Positions 9,293 to 19,398 of a DNA stretch of 64,000 nt are shown in pieces. Source of the DNA: Methylohalomonas lacus (lineage in GTDB: Bacteria; Pseudomonadota; Gammaproteobacteria; Methylohalomonadales; Methylohalomonadaceae); contig NZ_JANUCT010000011.1 of assembly GCF_024808875.1 (NCBI RefSeq), positions 1-64,000 of the forward strand, given 5' to 3'. The translations under genes and the position numbers were made by a program. The notes under the pieces are model-generated. The model saw only the letters and a list, made by a program, of their open reading frames with translations. It searched no databases and had not been told where the DNA came from. Every line of letters starts with the position of its first letter. Positions within the stretch are counted from its first letter, which is position 1.

Positions 9293-10165
9293 TCAACACA
9301 GTTCCCGCCCCCAGTGCAGCTTGGTGCGCAGCAGGCGGAAGTGTTCGTAGTTGGCCGGGTGGATCAGGTGGATCGCCTTGTCCTTTTTCTTGATCAGCAG
9401 GCGGTCACCGGGCGCCAGTTCCAGTTGACTGTCGCCATCGGCGGTCAGCCGCGCCTGGTCGGCTTCCTGGGTGACGACACTGATCTCGATTTCGGCCTGG
9501 CCATCGACGACGATCGGCCGGTTGCTCAGGTTGTGCGGGGCGATCGGCACCAGCAGCATGGCATCCAGGCGCGGGTGCAGTATCGGTCCGCCGGCGGACA
9601 GGGCGTAGGCAGTCGAGCCGGTCGGCGTGGCAATGATCAGACCGTCGGAGCGCTGGCAGTTCACCAGCGTACCGTCGATGTGGGTATCGAATTCGATCAG
9701 CCGGGCGGTGTTCCATTTCTGAATGATGATGTCGTTGATGGCCTCGCACTCGTGAATCACCTTGCCCTGGCGATGTACGGTCGCCTGGATCAGGCAGCGC
9801 ACGTCCTCGTCATAGTCGCCGTTGAGAATGACATCGAGGTGTTCAGAAATGGCGTCCGCCGGGATATCCGCCAGAAAGCCCAGCCGGCCGAGATTGATGC
9901 CCAGCAACGGTACCTGCTGCTGCGACAGCTTATGCGCTGCCTTGAGCATGGTGCCGTCGCCGCCGACGGCAATGGCCAGATCACAGTGCTGGCCCATGTC
10001 GACCGCCGCAATCGTTTCCAGGTCGTCGCGGCCGAGGATCTCGGCACAGCACTCGTCGATGATCAGGTGCCGTTTGCGATCCTGCAGATACTGGACGAGA
10101 TAACTCAGCGTATCGCGGATTTCAACAGCGCCCTGTTTGGCGATCAGGCCAATACGTTCAAACAT
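9293..10165 (-). CDS. nadK: NAD kinase
   Basis: ATP-dependent kinase converting NAD+ to NADP+. At 290 residues it has the GGDG ATP-binding motif at residues 68–71 (VGGDGTML), the conserved NLGRLGFLAD, the NDIII segment, and ATPTGSTAYALSAGGPI. The length is normal. The gene is divergent from hrcA and its 3' end touches heptamer element 2. It ends WGRELC before the stop. Confidence 0.97.
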   Translation of the reverse strand: MFERIGLIAKQGAVEIRDTLSYLVQYLQDRKRHLIIDECCAEILGRDDLETIAAVDMGQHCDLAIAVGGDGTMLKAAHKLSQQQVPLLGINLGRLGFLADIPADAISEHLDVILNGDYDEDVRCLIQATVHRQGKVIHECEAINDIIIQKWNTARLIEFDTHIDGTLVNCQRSDGLIIATPTGSTAYALSAGGPILHPRLDAMLLVPIAPHNLSNRPIVVDGQAEIEISVVTQEADQARLTADGDSQLELAPGDRLLIKKKDKAIHLIHPANYEHFRLLRTKLHWGRELC

Positions 10166-10243
10166 GAAATTCTAACCCTTGTACGGGTCTCCGGGCAGAT
10201 GGCCGTCAAACTTAGCATGGCCGCCAGTGGTCGCCAACACGTT

Positions 10244-10270
10244 TTGACACTCTCAACGGGAGAGTGCTAA
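10244..10270 (+). promoter_or_regulatory. CIRCE operator overlapping the hrcA promoter
   Basis: TTGACACTC, nine bases, GAGTGCTAA: the right half is a perfect CIRCE arm and the left half differs from TTAGCACTC at two positions. The left arm also contains TTGACA, usable as a -35, with TAAATT 18 bp downstream as a -10. HrcA bound here would block RNA polymerase at its own promoter. It lies 40 bp before the hrcA ATG. Confidence 0.88.
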
Positions 10271-10309
10271 ATTCATTGCCAATCAGCGTCCAACCCGACT
10301 CCACATGGC

Positions 10310-11362
10310 ATGCCCAAGTCCAAGACTCATAAGGAATTATCCGAACGCAGCGTGCACCTGTTCAAGGCTCTGGTGGAGCATTACATCAACCAGGGCCAGC
10401 CGGTAGGTTCGCGGACACTGGCGCGCGAGACGGACCTGGACCTGAGTCCGGCAACCATTCGTAATGTGATGGCGGACCTCGAGGATATGGGGCTGATCAC
10501 CTCGCCGCATACCTCATCCGGGCGCATTCCGACCGCCAAGGGCTATCGCTTCTTTGTCGACAGTCTGATGCGCATCGACAAGCTCGATAGCGCCGAGATG
10601 AAGCGCATCGCCAGCGAGCTGGATCCCGGCGCCGACATCAAGTCGCTGCTCGAGCGCACCTCGTCGATGCTGTCCGAGATCACGCACCTGGCTGGCATTG
10701 TCATGCTGCCGCGCACCGAGCATAAGTCGCTGCAGCATGTCGAGTTCGTCAAGCTGTCGGACAACCGGGTGCTGGTGATCCTGGTCATGAGCGATCGCGA
10801 GGTGCAAAACCGCATTATCCAGACGGCCAAGCCGTACAGCACGGCGGAGCTGCAGCGTGCTTCGAACTACGTCAACAGTCACTTCATCGGCAAGGATCTG
10901 AACAACGTCCGCGAGGACATCCTGCGCGAGCTGCAAAAGGCCAAGGACGACGTCAATCACGTCATGCAGACCGCCATCGAGATGGCCGGTAGCGCCATCA
11001 TCAAGGGCGACGGCCACGGTGACTACTTGATGGCTGGCCAGACCAACCTGATGGAAGTGGCTGAGCTGTGCGACGTCGACAAGCTCAAGCGTCTGTTCGA
11101 GATTTTCAGCCAGAAACGCGACATCCTGCACCTGCTGGACCAGGCCATCCATGCCCGCGGCCTGCAGATCTTCATTGGCGAGGAATCCGGCTACGAAGTG
11201 CTGGACGCCTGCAGCGTGGTCACCTCGCCGTACGAGGCCGATGGCGAGATTCTCGGCGTGCTCGGCGTCATCGGGCCGACGCGCATGCCTTACGAGCGGG
11301 TCATCCCGATCGTCGATGTCACGGCGAAAATGCTCGGTACGGCCTTGAATTCAGATTCCTGA
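10310..11362 (+). CDS. hrcA: Heat-inducible transcription repressor HrcA
   Basis: Repressor that binds CIRCE and is kept active by chaperones. The 350-residue protein starts with a winged helix (LVEHYINQGQPVGSRTLARE, LSPATIRNVMADLEDMGL, TSSGRIPTAKGYRFFVD) followed by the GAF-like and dimerisation regions. A CIRCE operator sits immediately upstream, indicating autorepression. Downstream are a terminator-like hairpin and then grpE–dnaK–dnaJ. dnaK has its own sigma-32 promoter, so the organism appears to combine HrcA/CIRCE and sigma-32 control. Confidence 0.97.
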   Translation: MPKSKTHKELSERSVHLFKALVEHYINQGQPVGSRTLARETDLDLSPATIRNVMADLEDMGLITSPHTSSGRIPTAKGYRFFVDSLMRIDKLDSAEMKRIASELDPGADIKSLLERTSSMLSEITHLAGIVMLPRTEHKSLQHVEFVKLSDNRVLVILVMSDREVQNRIIQTAKPYSTAELQRASNYVNSHFIGKDLNNVREDILRELQKAKDDVNHVMQTAIEMAGSAIIKGDGHGDYLMAGQTNLMEVAELCDVDKLKRLFEIFSQKRDILHLLDQAIHARGLQIFIGEESGYEVLDACSVVTSPYEADGEILGVLGVIGPTRMPYERVIPIVDVTAKMLGTALNSDS

Positions 11363-11383
11363 GTCCCCAAGTAGAGGCAATAC

Positions 11384-11413
11384 CGGCCGCCGCGGCGGCC
11401 GCAGGGTTTTTTT
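11384..11413 (+). terminator. Rho-independent terminator between hrcA and grpE
   Basis: The 18-base palindrome CGGCCGCCGCGGCGGCCG, then CAGGG and seven T residues. It lies 22 bp after the hrcA stop and ends 22 bp before the grpE ATG. Most hrcA transcripts should stop here unless termination is partial, because little room remains for a separate grpE promoter. Confidence 0.8.
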
Positions 11414-11435
11414 GTCTTAAATCAAAGAGGTCATC

Positions 11436-12050
11436 ATGGCGAGCCATTCAGAACAGACAACCGCGGGATCCGGCCAGGCCGGATCCGACCACGACGCCCA
11501 GGCGCCCGAGGAGGAAACAGCGGTCGCCGGCGAGGTGCTTGAGGAAGACGCGAGCGCAGCCGTGACGCCGGAATCCGACGATCCGGCAGTGCTGCAGGCG
11601 GAGCTGAACGCCGCGCGGGCCAAGGCCGAGGAGCACTGGAGCAATCTGGTGCGATTGCAGGCCGAGATGGACAACCTGCGCAAGCGGACCAGCCGTGATG
11701 TCGAGCAGGCGCACAAGTACGCGCTGGACAAGTTCGTCGCCGAGCTGTTGCCGGTTATCGACAGCCTGGAACTGGGCATCAATGCTGCCGGCGAGAACAG
11801 CGGCGAAGAGGCCGCCAGCCTGCGCGAGGGTATGGAACTGACACTGAAGAAGCTGCTCGATGCGGTGGCCAAGTTCGGTGTTGAGACGGTCAATCCGCAG
11901 GGTGAGAAGTTCAATCCGGAACTGCATGAGGCGGTTTCGATGCAGGAAAGCGCCGAGGCCGAGAGCAACACGGTCATCACCGTGGTGCAGAAGGGCTACA
12001 CACTGAACGATCGGCTGGTACGTCCGGCCATGGTCGTGGTGGCCAAGTAG
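11436..12050 (+). CDS. grpE: Nucleotide exchange factor GrpE
   Basis: Cochaperone that drives ADP release from DnaK. The 204-residue protein has an acidic disordered start (EEETAVAGEVLEEDAS), then the long coiled coil containing LVRLQAEMDNLRKRTSRDVE, and the C-terminal beta domain with FGVETVNPQGEKFNPELHEA and VVQKGYTLNDRLVRPAMVVV. AGAGG precedes the ATG. It is followed by dnaK, separated by a sigma-32 promoter. Confidence 0.97.
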   Translation: MASHSEQTTAGSGQAGSDHDAQAPEEETAVAGEVLEEDASAAVTPESDDPAVLQAELNAARAKAEEHWSNLVRLQAEMDNLRKRTSRDVEQAHKYALDKFVAELLPVIDSLELGINAAGENSGEEAASLREGMELTLKKLLDAVAKFGVETVNPQGEKFNPELHEAVSMQESAEAESNTVITVVQKGYTLNDRLVRPAMVVVAK

Positions 12051-12060
12051 CCCTGCGGCC

Positions 12061-12089
12061 CTTGAAATGGCAGCCCGTGCCCCCCATAT
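12061..12089 (+). promoter_or_regulatory. Sigma-32 (RpoH) heat-shock promoter of dnaK
   Basis: CTTGAAA, 14 bases, CCCCATAT. Both boxes match the sigma-32 consensus (CTTGAAA, CCCCATNT) and the spacer is in the optimal range; the -35 box is also preceded by CC as in strong heat-shock promoters. The dnaK ATG is 65 bp downstream. Confidence 0.93.
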
Positions 12090-12154
12090 AGCGGGGTAAC
12101 TAAACAGTTATTTAAATCAGTAATTTAGCGATACGATTCTGGAGAGTTTCTGAA

Positions 12155-14092
12155 ATGGGAAAAATAATCGGCATTGATCTGGGCACGACCAACTCCTGTG
12201 TCTCGGTGCTTGAGGGCGGCAAGCCGAAGGTCATCGAGAACAGCGAGGGTACCCGCACGACACCGTCGATCGTCGCCTACACAGAGGACGATGAGGTTCT
12301 CGTCGGCCAGTCGGCCAAGCGTCAGGCGGTGACCAATCCGCACAACACGCTGTACGCGATCAAGCGCCTGATCGGGCGCCAGTATGACGACGACGTTGTC
12401 CAGCGTGACATCAAGATGGTGCCGTACAAGATCGTCAAGGCTGACAATGGCGACGCCTGGGTTGAGGTGAAGGACAAGAAGATGGCGCCGCCGGAAATCT
12501 CCGCGCGCGTGCTCATGAAGATGAAGAAGACCGCCGAGGAATATCTCGGTGAGGAAGTGACCGAGGCGGTGATCACCGTGCCGGCCTATTTCAACGACTC
12601 GCAGCGCCAGGCGACCAAGGACGCCGGCAAGATCGCCGGTCTCGAGGTCAAGCGCATCATCAACGAGCCGACCGCGGCGTCGCTGGCCTATGGCATGGAC
12701 AAGAAGCGCGGTGACGCCAAGATCGCCGTGTTCGACCTGGGCGGCGGCACGTTCGATATCTCCATTATCGAGATCGCTGACGTCGACGGCGAGAACCAGT
12801 TCGAGGTGCTGTCCACCAGCGGCGATACCTTCCTCGGCGGTGAGGACTTTGACCTGCGTGTCATCAATCACCTGATCGATTCCTTTAAAAAGGAAAGCGG
12901 CATCGACCTGAACAACGATCCGCTGGCCCTGCAGCGTCTGAAGGAAGCCGCCGAGAAGGCCAAGATTGAGCTGTCCTCGAGTCAGCAGACCGACATCAAC
13001 CTGCCGTACATCACGGCGGATCAGGCCGGGCCGAAGCATCTGAACATGAAGCTGACCCGTGCCAAGCTCGAGTCGCTGGTCGAGGATCTGGTCGATCGCA
13101 CGATCGAGCCCTGCAAGACCGCCATCAAGGATGCCGGCCTGAGCACGGGTGACATCACCGACGTCATTCTGGTCGGTGGTCAGACCCGCATGCCGAAGGT
13201 GCAGGAAAAGGTACAGGAGTTCTTTGGCAAGGAACCGCGCAAGGACGTCAATCCGGACGAGGCCGTGGCCATCGGTGCCGGTATCCAGGCCGGCGTGCTC
13301 GGCGGCGACGTCAAGGACGTGCTGCTGCTGGACGTGACGCCGCTGTCGCTGGGTATCGAGACCCTGGGTGGCGTGATGACCAAGCTCATCGAAAAGAACA
13401 CCACCATTCCGACCAAGGCGAGCCAAGTGTTCTCCACCGCCGAAGACAATCAGAACGCGGTGACCGTGCATGTGCTGCAGGGTGAGCGCGAAATGGCCTC
13501 CGGTAACAAGTCGCTGGGCCGTTTCGACCTGACCGATATTCCGCCGGCACCGCGCGGTACGCCGCAGATCGAAGTCACGTTCGATATCGACGCCAATGGC
13601 ATCATGCACGTGTCGGCGAAGGACAAGGCGACCGGCAAGGAGAACAAGATCGAGATCAAGGCTTCCTCCGGTCTGACCGAGGAAGAGATCGAGAACATGG
13701 TCAAGGACGCCGAGGCGCATGCCGAGGATGACAAGAAGGCACGCGAGCTGGTCGATTCGCGCAACCAGGCGGACAACATGATTCATGCGGTGCGCAAGTC
13801 GATGCAGGACCTCGGCGAGGACCAGATCGAGGAGCAGGAGAAAACCGACATCGAGTCCGCAATCAGCGACGTTGAGGAAGCCATGAAGGGTGATGACAAG
13901 GAAGCCATCGACGAAAAAACCCAGAAACTGGCCGAGCTCAGCGGTAAGCTTGCCGAGCGCGCCTACAAGCAACAGGCGGAAAGCGAGCAGGCGCAGTCTG
14001 GCGAGACCGGTGGTAGCGGTTCGGACGAGTCCGGCTCCGACGACGATGTGGTCGATGCCGAATTCGAGGAAGTCGACGACAGCAAGAAATAA
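12155..14092 (+). CDS. dnaK: Chaperone protein DnaK (Hsp70)
   Basis: ATP-dependent chaperone, 645 residues. The ATPase domain begins GIDLGTTNS (residues 6–14) and carries [40 protein letters not shown] and VGGQTRMP. The interdomain linker region is [16 protein letters not shown]. The substrate domain and lid follow, ending in a Ser/Gly/Asp-rich tail and [18 protein letters not shown] precedes the ATG. It has its own sigma-32 promoter and is followed by two hairpins and dnaJ. Confidence 0.98.
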   Translation: MGKIIGIDLGTTNSCVSVLEGGKPKVIENSEGTRTTPSIVAYTEDDEVLVGQSAKRQAVTNPHNTLYAIKRLIGRQYDDDVVQRDIKMVPYKIVKADNGDAWVEVKDKKMAPPEISARVLMKMKKTAEEYLGEEVTEAVITVPAYFNDSQRQATKDAGKIAGLEVKRIINEPTAASLAYGMDKKRGDAKIAVFDLGGGTFDISIIEIADVDGENQFEVLSTSGDTFLGGEDFDLRVINHLIDSFKKESGIDLNNDPLALQRLKEAAEKAKIELSSSQQTDINLPYITADQAGPKHLNMKLTRAKLESLVEDLVDRTIEPCKTAIKDAGLSTGDITDVILVGGQTRMPKVQEKVQEFFGKEPRKDVNPDEAVAIGAGIQAGVLGGDVKDVLLLDVTPLSLGIETLGGVMTKLIEKNTTIPTKASQVFSTAEDNQNAVTVHVLQGEREMASGNKSLGRFDLTDIPPAPRGTPQIEVTFDIDANGIMHVSAKDKATGKENKIEIKASSGLTEEEIENMVKDAEAHAEDDKKARELVDSRNQADNMIHAVRKSMQDLGEDQIEEQEKTDIESAISDVEEAMKGDDKEAIDEKTQKLAELSGKLAERAYKQQAESEQAQSGETGGSGSDESGSDDDVVDAEFEEVDDSKK

Positions 14093-14117
14093 GCTGTAAT
14101 CCGTTTCCGTTACAGCT
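14092..14117 (+). other. Stem-loop at the dnaK stop codon
   Basis: AGCTGTAA and TTACAGCT form a perfect 8-bp stem around a 10-base loop, starting on the last base of the dnaK stop codon. No T tract follows. It may protect the dnaK 3' end or act with the next hairpin; function is inferred. Confidence 0.4.
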
Positions 14118-14128
14118 GGAGTAAACCC

Positions 14129-14181
14129 CGCCCGGCGCGCGGCATATCCCCGATATGCTTCGTCCGGGCGTCTGTTTTAGT
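14129..14181 (+). terminator. Hairpin with T-rich tail between dnaK and dnaJ
   Basis: A 7-bp outer stem CGCCCGG/CCGGGCG and a 6-bp inner stem GCATAT/ATATGC, followed by TCTGTTTTAGTTTT. It is terminator-like but imperfect, and dnaJ has no obvious promoter after it. It may act as a partial terminator that sets dnaK above dnaJ. Confidence 0.5.
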
Positions 14182-14217
14182 TTTAATTGAATACGAAACG
14201 ATAAGGATCGGCGGCTA

Positions 14218-15348
14218 ATGGCCAAACGTGATTATTACGAAGTCCTCGGTATAGAACGCGGGGCCAGCAACGACGAGATCAAGAAAGCCTATCGCAAGCT
14301 GGCGATGAAATATCATCCGGACCGTAATCCGGACGATGAATCGGCAGTCGAACAGTTCAAGGAAATTCAGACGGCCTACGATGTGCTGTCCGACAGCCAG
14401 AAACGCCAGGCCTATGATCAGTTCGGCCATGCCGGTGTTGAAGGTGCCGCTGGCGGCGGTGGCCAGTACGGCGGCGGCTTCAGCGGCTTTGGCGATATTT
14501 TTGACAGTGTCTTCGGCGATATCTTTGGTGGCGGCCGCGGCGGCGAACAGGTCTTTCGCGGCTCCGACCTGCGCTACGACCTTGAGCTGTCACTGGAAGA
14601 GGCGGTCAGCGGTACCACGGTCAAGATCCGGGTGCCCAAGCTGGTCGGTTGTGATACCTGTCGTGGCTCCGGCGCCAAGCCGGGCAGCTCACCGGTCACC
14701 TGTTCGACCTGCGGGGGCGCTGGCCAGGTGCGCATGCAGCAGGGCTTTTTTGCCATTCAGCAGACCTGTCCGGCCTGTCGCGGCCAGGGCCGCGTGGTCG
14801 AGGACCACTGCACCGCCTGTCGCGGTGAAGGCCGCGTACGCGACAATAAGACCATCTCGGTCAAGGTGCCGCCGGGTGTCGACGACGGCGATCGTATTCG
14901 CCTGGCCAACGAGGGCGAGGCCGGTATCAATGGCGGACCGGCCGGCGACCTGTATGTTCAGGTACGCGTCAAGGAACACCCGATCTTTACCCGCGATGGC
15001 GCCGATCTCTATTGCGAGGTACCGATCAGCTTCGCCACCGCCGTCCTCGGCGGCGAACTGGAAGTGCCGACGCTGGACGGCCGGGTGACACTGAAGGTGC
15101 CGAGCGAGACGCAAAGCGGCAAGCTGTTCCGCCTGCGCGGCAAGGGCGTGCGCACGGTACGCAGCGCTGCCAAGGGTGACCTGATCTGCAAGACCATGGT
15201 GGAAACGCCGGTCAACCTGAACAAGAAGCAGAAGGAATTGCTGGAACAGTTCGATGAGGCCATGCGCGAAGACAGCGCCAAGCACAGCCCGCGCGAGTCT
15301 TCCTGGTTTGATGGCGTGAAGCGGTTTTTCGAGGATATGAAATTGTGA
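14218..15348 (+). CDS. dnaJ: Chaperone protein DnaJ (Hsp40)
   Basis: DnaK cochaperone, 376 residues. The J domain has the catalytic HPD at residues 33–35. A Gly/Phe-rich linker follows ([14 protein letters not shown]). The zinc domain has all four CxxCxGxG repeats ([32 protein letters not shown]). The C-terminal substrate domains end in FFEDMKL. It is the last gene of the heat-shock cluster, followed by heptamer-repeat element 3. Confidence 0.98.
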   Translation: MAKRDYYEVLGIERGASNDEIKKAYRKLAMKYHPDRNPDDESAVEQFKEIQTAYDVLSDSQKRQAYDQFGHAGVEGAAGGGGQYGGGFSGFGDIFDSVFGDIFGGGRGGEQVFRGSDLRYDLELSLEEAVSGTTVKIRVPKLVGCDTCRGSGAKPGSSPVTCSTCGGAGQVRMQQGFFAIQQTCPACRGQGRVVEDHCTACRGEGRVRDNKTISVKVPPGVDDGDRIRLANEGEAGINGGPAGDLYVQVRVKEHPIFTRDGADLYCEVPISFATAVLGGELEVPTLDGRVTLKVPSETQSGKLFRLRGKGVRTVRSAAKGDLICKTMVETPVNLNKKQKELLEQFDEAMREDSAKHSPRESSWFDGVKRFFEDMKL

Positions 15349-15370
15349 GGCGCGTGGCGCAAGCGCGTCG

Positions 15371-15554
15371 CTCGTTCCTCGTTCCTCGTCGCTCGTTGCT
15401 CGTGGAAAGTGAAGACTGGACCGGTGGTGGTGGAGAAGGGTTCTTGCGGGAAATGTATGTCGGTGCAATTGGTTCCTGCGCTGCAGAATTTAAGGGATAG
15501 ATTTTGTCATGAGTATTTGCATCATTTGTTCCCGAGAGGGACGAGGAACGAGAA
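15371..15554. repeat. Heptamer inverted-repeat element 3 (dnaJ/dapB)
   Basis: The left arm is five perfect heptamers CTCGTTC, CTCGTTC, CTCGTCG, CTCGTTG, CTCGTGG (15371–15405). The right arm is short: ACGAGGA, ACGAGAA (15541–15554). The 135-bp spacer has no recognisable gene. The right arm ends 47 bp before the dapB start. Confidence 0.88.
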
Positions 15555-15595
15555 AAGACTGCCATTGACCCAAACTTGAAACTAATGGGGAATAA

Positions 15596-16405
<810 letters not shown>

Positions 16406-16475
16406 TGGCCGGAAACCGTCGGCGACTGAGTGCGTCGAACCTGTAAATGTTTTCCGAATGGAGCTAGCGTAAATT

Positions 16476-16814
16476 ATGCAAATCGAGTGGCAGTACGAGC
16501 ATCTTGATCATTCTGACGCCCTGCAGGAATTCGCCGAGAAGAAGCTCGATAAGATTGATCGGCGTTGGGGCGATCGCATTACCCGGATGCGTATCTTCGT
16601 TAGTGACATCAACGCGAACAAGGGCGGCGTCGACAAGCACTGTACTATGGAGGCGCGGGTGGCCGGCATCGATCCGGTAGTGGCCGAGACGACCGCCGCC
16701 GATATTTACGATGCCGTCAAGGGTGCGGTGGACAAACTGTCCCATGCCCTCGAACATGCGATCGACAGTCGCAAGGAAAAGCGGCCTGATGATCAGGTGC
16801 CGCCGCTTGATTGA
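16476..16814 (+). CDS. hpf: Ribosome hibernation promoting factor, HPF/RaiA family
   Basis: Short HPF/YfiA-type protein, 112 residues, that binds the 30S decoding region and dimerises or silences ribosomes in slow growth. It has the beta-alpha-beta-beta-beta-alpha pattern with DALQEFAEKKLDKIDR and TTAADIYDAVKGAVDKLSHA. No long C-terminal dimer domain is present, so this is the short form. It is not next to rpoN, its frequent neighbour. Its last 22 bp overlap the 3' end of the opposing DUF1289 gene. Confidence 0.82.
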   Translation: MQIEWQYEHLDHSDALQEFAEKKLDKIDRRWGDRITRMRIFVSDINANKGGVDKHCTMEARVAGIDPVVAETTAADIYDAVKGAVDKLSHALEHAIDSRKEKRPDDQVPPLD

Positions 16815-17074
16815 TCGGGTGCCGGCGCGTCTGTTTGCCGGTGGCCGCTCGCGCGGCTGACCTTTTCATAACGGGCGCGCAGCTTGCGCGCCTTTTTCTT
16901 GTCGCCGCTGGCGTGCGTTTCCAGGATGCGCAGCCACACAGCATGTTTTTCCTGCTTGCTCAGGTTTTTCCAGCCTTTCTTTTCCGCCTTCGTGCGGCCG
17001 CAGGCCTTGCAGATATTCTTCTTGTTGAATTCGCAGATATCGATGCAGGGGTTCTTGGTCAGCAATTCGTACAT
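16793..17074 (-). CDS. DUF1289 cysteine-motif protein
   Basis: A 93-residue protein whose first part, NPCIDICEFNKKNICKACGR followed by T, has the four-cysteine pattern of the DUF1289 family, probably binding a metal or iron-sulfur cluster. The rest is Lys/Arg-rich. The longer basic tail after the family domain is unusual. Function is unknown. It is convergent with hpf, overlapping it by 22 bp, so the two mRNAs have complementary ends. Confidence 0.75.
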   Translation of the reverse strand: MYELLTKNPCIDICEFNKKNICKACGRTKAEKKGWKNLSKQEKHAVWLRILETHASGDKKKARKLRARYEKVSRASGHRQTDAPAPDQSSGGT

Positions 17075-17262
17075 TCGGGCAGGCCAATAGTCGCTGTTGG
17101 TTGAAACCGGTGCCGCGTGTGACTCCCGCCGTCACTGAATTATCCCGCATAGCGGCCGCCATTTTTTCGCCACAATAATCCCGTGCTTCGTCATTCTGCC
17201 GACCGGTCCCGGTCAGCCTCCGGCGTTTTAATGGTCCGACATTTACCGGTACGGAGGTCGGT

Positions 17263-19398
17263 ATGCGGGGCATAAATCAAACCGGGCGGCAGCGGTCTTC
17301 GCGACCGCGCTGGCCCGCAAGCGTCAGGATCGGGCTGCAGCTTGTCCTGATTATTGTGTTGTTTCTTGTTGCGAACGAGGTTGTGACGGCCCGGCAATCC
17401 GTGACCGGTGACGGCGTGTCACCGGAACAGGTTGACGCCGGCGAATTGCTGTTCAGGCACGCCGGCGGCTACGAGCGCGCCGTGATGCTCGACAGCCGTG
17501 TCGATTTCCGCGTCAGCGGTTTGATCGCTAACGTTACCCTGCAGCAGTCTTTTCGCAATACGGGCGATGACTGGCGTGAGGCGGTGTACGTATTCCCGCT
17601 GCCGGAACAGGCGGCGGTGCGTGACATGCGCATCCGGGTGGGCGAGCGTGTTATCGAAGGCGAGATCCGCGAGCGTGCCGAGGCACAGCGCGACTACCAG
17701 GCGGCCAAAAGCGAAGGCAAACGGGCGGGGCTGGTCGAGCAGGAGCGTCCGAACCTGTTCACCGTGTCCGTGGCCAATATCGCGCCGGGTGAGACGATCG
17801 CGGTGGAACTGGTGTATGTCGAGACGCTGCAGTACGACAGCGGTGAATTCAGCCTGCGTTTCCCGATGACGGTAACGCCGCGTTATATACCAGGCGCGGC
17901 GCTGAACGCAGGTGCTGACGAGACCGTCACGGCGGTGGACGGCGACGGCTGGTCCTACAATACCGACCAGGTGCCGGACGCGGCACGTATCACGCCGTTG
18001 CAGGATCCGCATCCGGCGACGGACAGCCGGATCGTGAATCCGATAACCATCCAGGCCGAGATCGACGCCGGCATGCCACTGGCCGCGATCGACAGTCCCT
18101 GGCACGACATTCGCGTCGACCGCGACGAGCAACGCTACCGGGTTGCATTGCGTGGCGGTCCGGTGTCGATGACGCGCGATTTCGAACTGCGCTGGCGGCC
18201 CGATACCGGCCGCCAGCCACAGGCCGCCTGGTTCACCGAGACGCTGGCCGGGGAACACTACGGTCTGCTGATGCTGGTGCCGCCCGCCCGGACTGAACAG
18301 GAACAGGTGTTGCCGCGCGAGATGATTTTGGTGATCGATACCTCCGGTTCCATGGGCGGTGCCTCGATCCGGCAGGCCCGCGCCGGCCTGTCGCTGGCGC
18401 TGGACAAGCTGCGGCCGGGCGATCGCTTCAACGTCATCGAATTCAACAACCGGCCGCAGGCCCTGTTCCGCGACAGCCGGCCGGCCAGCCGTGAACATAT
18501 CGACCGGGCAAGGGAATACGTGGCGAACCTGGAAGCCGGCGGCGGCACCGAGATGCGCGCCGCCCTCGATATGGCGCTGTCGCAACAGGCGGCCGACGAA
18601 TCGCTTTTGCGCCAGGTTCTGTTCATTACCGATGGCGCCGTCGGCAACGAGGCGGCTCTGTTCGGGCTGATCGACGAGAAACTCGGCCGCTCGCGGTTGT
18701 TCACGGTGGGTATCGGCTCGGCACCGAACAGTCACTTCATGCGCAAGGCCGCCGAATTCGGTCGTGGCAGTTATACGTATATCGGCGCGGTGGATGAGGT
18801 CGGCGCGCGCATGGCCGAGCTGTTCGGCAAGCTTGAGCATCCGGTCGCCGGTGATCTGACGGTCGACTGGCCCGCTGGAGTAGAGGCCGAAGCCTATCCG
18901 GCACCAATACCGGATCTGTACCAGGGCGAGGTGCTGTTGCTGGCGGCGCGCCTCGACGACATCAGCGGCGCGGTCACCCTCAACGGTCGTACCACCGGCC
19001 AGCGCTGGCAACGACGCCTGCCTTTGACCGCACGCGACGACAGCAGCGGTGTCGCCAGCGTCTGGGCGCGGCGAAAAATCGCCGCTTTGCTGGATGAAAA
19101 GATCAGCGGCCGGGATGCGGAGGCGGTGCGGGCCGACGTGCTCGAGACTGCTCTGGCGCATCAGCTCCTGAGTCCGTACACGAGTTTTCTCGCTGTCGAC
19201 AAAACGCCGGTTCGCTCGCTCGACGCCGACCTGGAACGGGAATCCGTTCTGAATGCGCGTCCGCATGGCCAGAGCGCGCAGCCCTATGCCTGGCCGGCCA
19301 CGGCAACCGACAGTCGATTCAACATGTTGATCGGCGTGTTGCTGTTGCTGCTCGCCTTTGTGAACTGGTGGCAAAATCGCCGGCCGCGTCATGGTTAG
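17263..19398 (+). CDS. Sortase-target VIT/VWA surface protein (marine proteobacterial sortase target type)
   Basis: A 711-residue exported protein. Order: an N-terminal membrane/signal segment (LQLVLIIVLFLVANEVV); a VIT domain with LQQSFRNTGDDWREAVYVFP; a von Willebrand A domain with the metal site DTSGS at residues 359–363; and a C-terminal sorting region. The last part has PATAT at residues 678–682, then a hydrophobic segment (LIGVLLLLLAFVNWW) and a positive tail QNRRPRHG, the tripartite layout of sortase substrates. GGAGG precedes the ATG. The last 8 bp overlap the sortase gene, so enzyme and substrate are co-translated. Its ligand is unknown. Confidence 0.88.
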   Translation: MRGINQTGRQRSSRPRWPASVRIGLQLVLIIVLFLVANEVVTARQSVTGDGVSPEQVDAGELLFRHAGGYERAVMLDSRVDFRVSGLIANVTLQQSFRNTGDDWREAVYVFPLPEQAAVRDMRIRVGERVIEGEIRERAEAQRDYQAAKSEGKRAGLVEQERPNLFTVSVANIAPGETIAVELVYVETLQYDSGEFSLRFPMTVTPRYIPGAALNAGADETVTAVDGDGWSYNTDQVPDAARITPLQDPHPATDSRIVNPITIQAEIDAGMPLAAIDSPWHDIRVDRDEQRYRVALRGGPVSMTRDFELRWRPDTGRQPQAAWFTETLAGEHYGLLMLVPPARTEQEQVLPREMILVIDTSGSMGGASIRQARAGLSLALDKLRPGDRFNVIEFNNRPQALFRDSRPASREHIDRAREYVANLEAGGGTEMRAALDMALSQQAADESLLRQVLFITDGAVGNEAALFGLIDEKLGRSRLFTVGIGSAPNSHFMRKAAEFGRGSYTYIGAVDEVGARMAELFGKLEHPVAGDLTVDWPAGVEAEAYPAPIPDLYQGEVLLLAARLDDISGAVTLNGRTTGQRWQRRLPLTARDDSSGVASVWARRKIAALLDEKISGRDAEAVRADVLETALAHQLLSPYTSFLAVDKTPVRSLDADLERESVLNARPHGQSAQPYAWPATATDSRFNMLIGVLLLLLAFVNWWQNRRPRHG

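Noticed and set aside
12125-13972. Long open frame of 615 codons on the minus strand opposite dnaK
   Set aside because: It is the antisense shadow of dnaK in GC-rich DNA; the translation is Leu/His/Gly-rich low-complexity with no recognisable domain or start signal.
15406-15540. Small gene in the spacer of heptamer element 3
   Set aside because: No frame has a convincing ribosome site, length or composition.
17419-19392. 657-codon minus-strand frame opposite the sortase target
   Set aside because: Antisense shadow of a gene with clear VIT and VWA domains; no domain in the antisense product.
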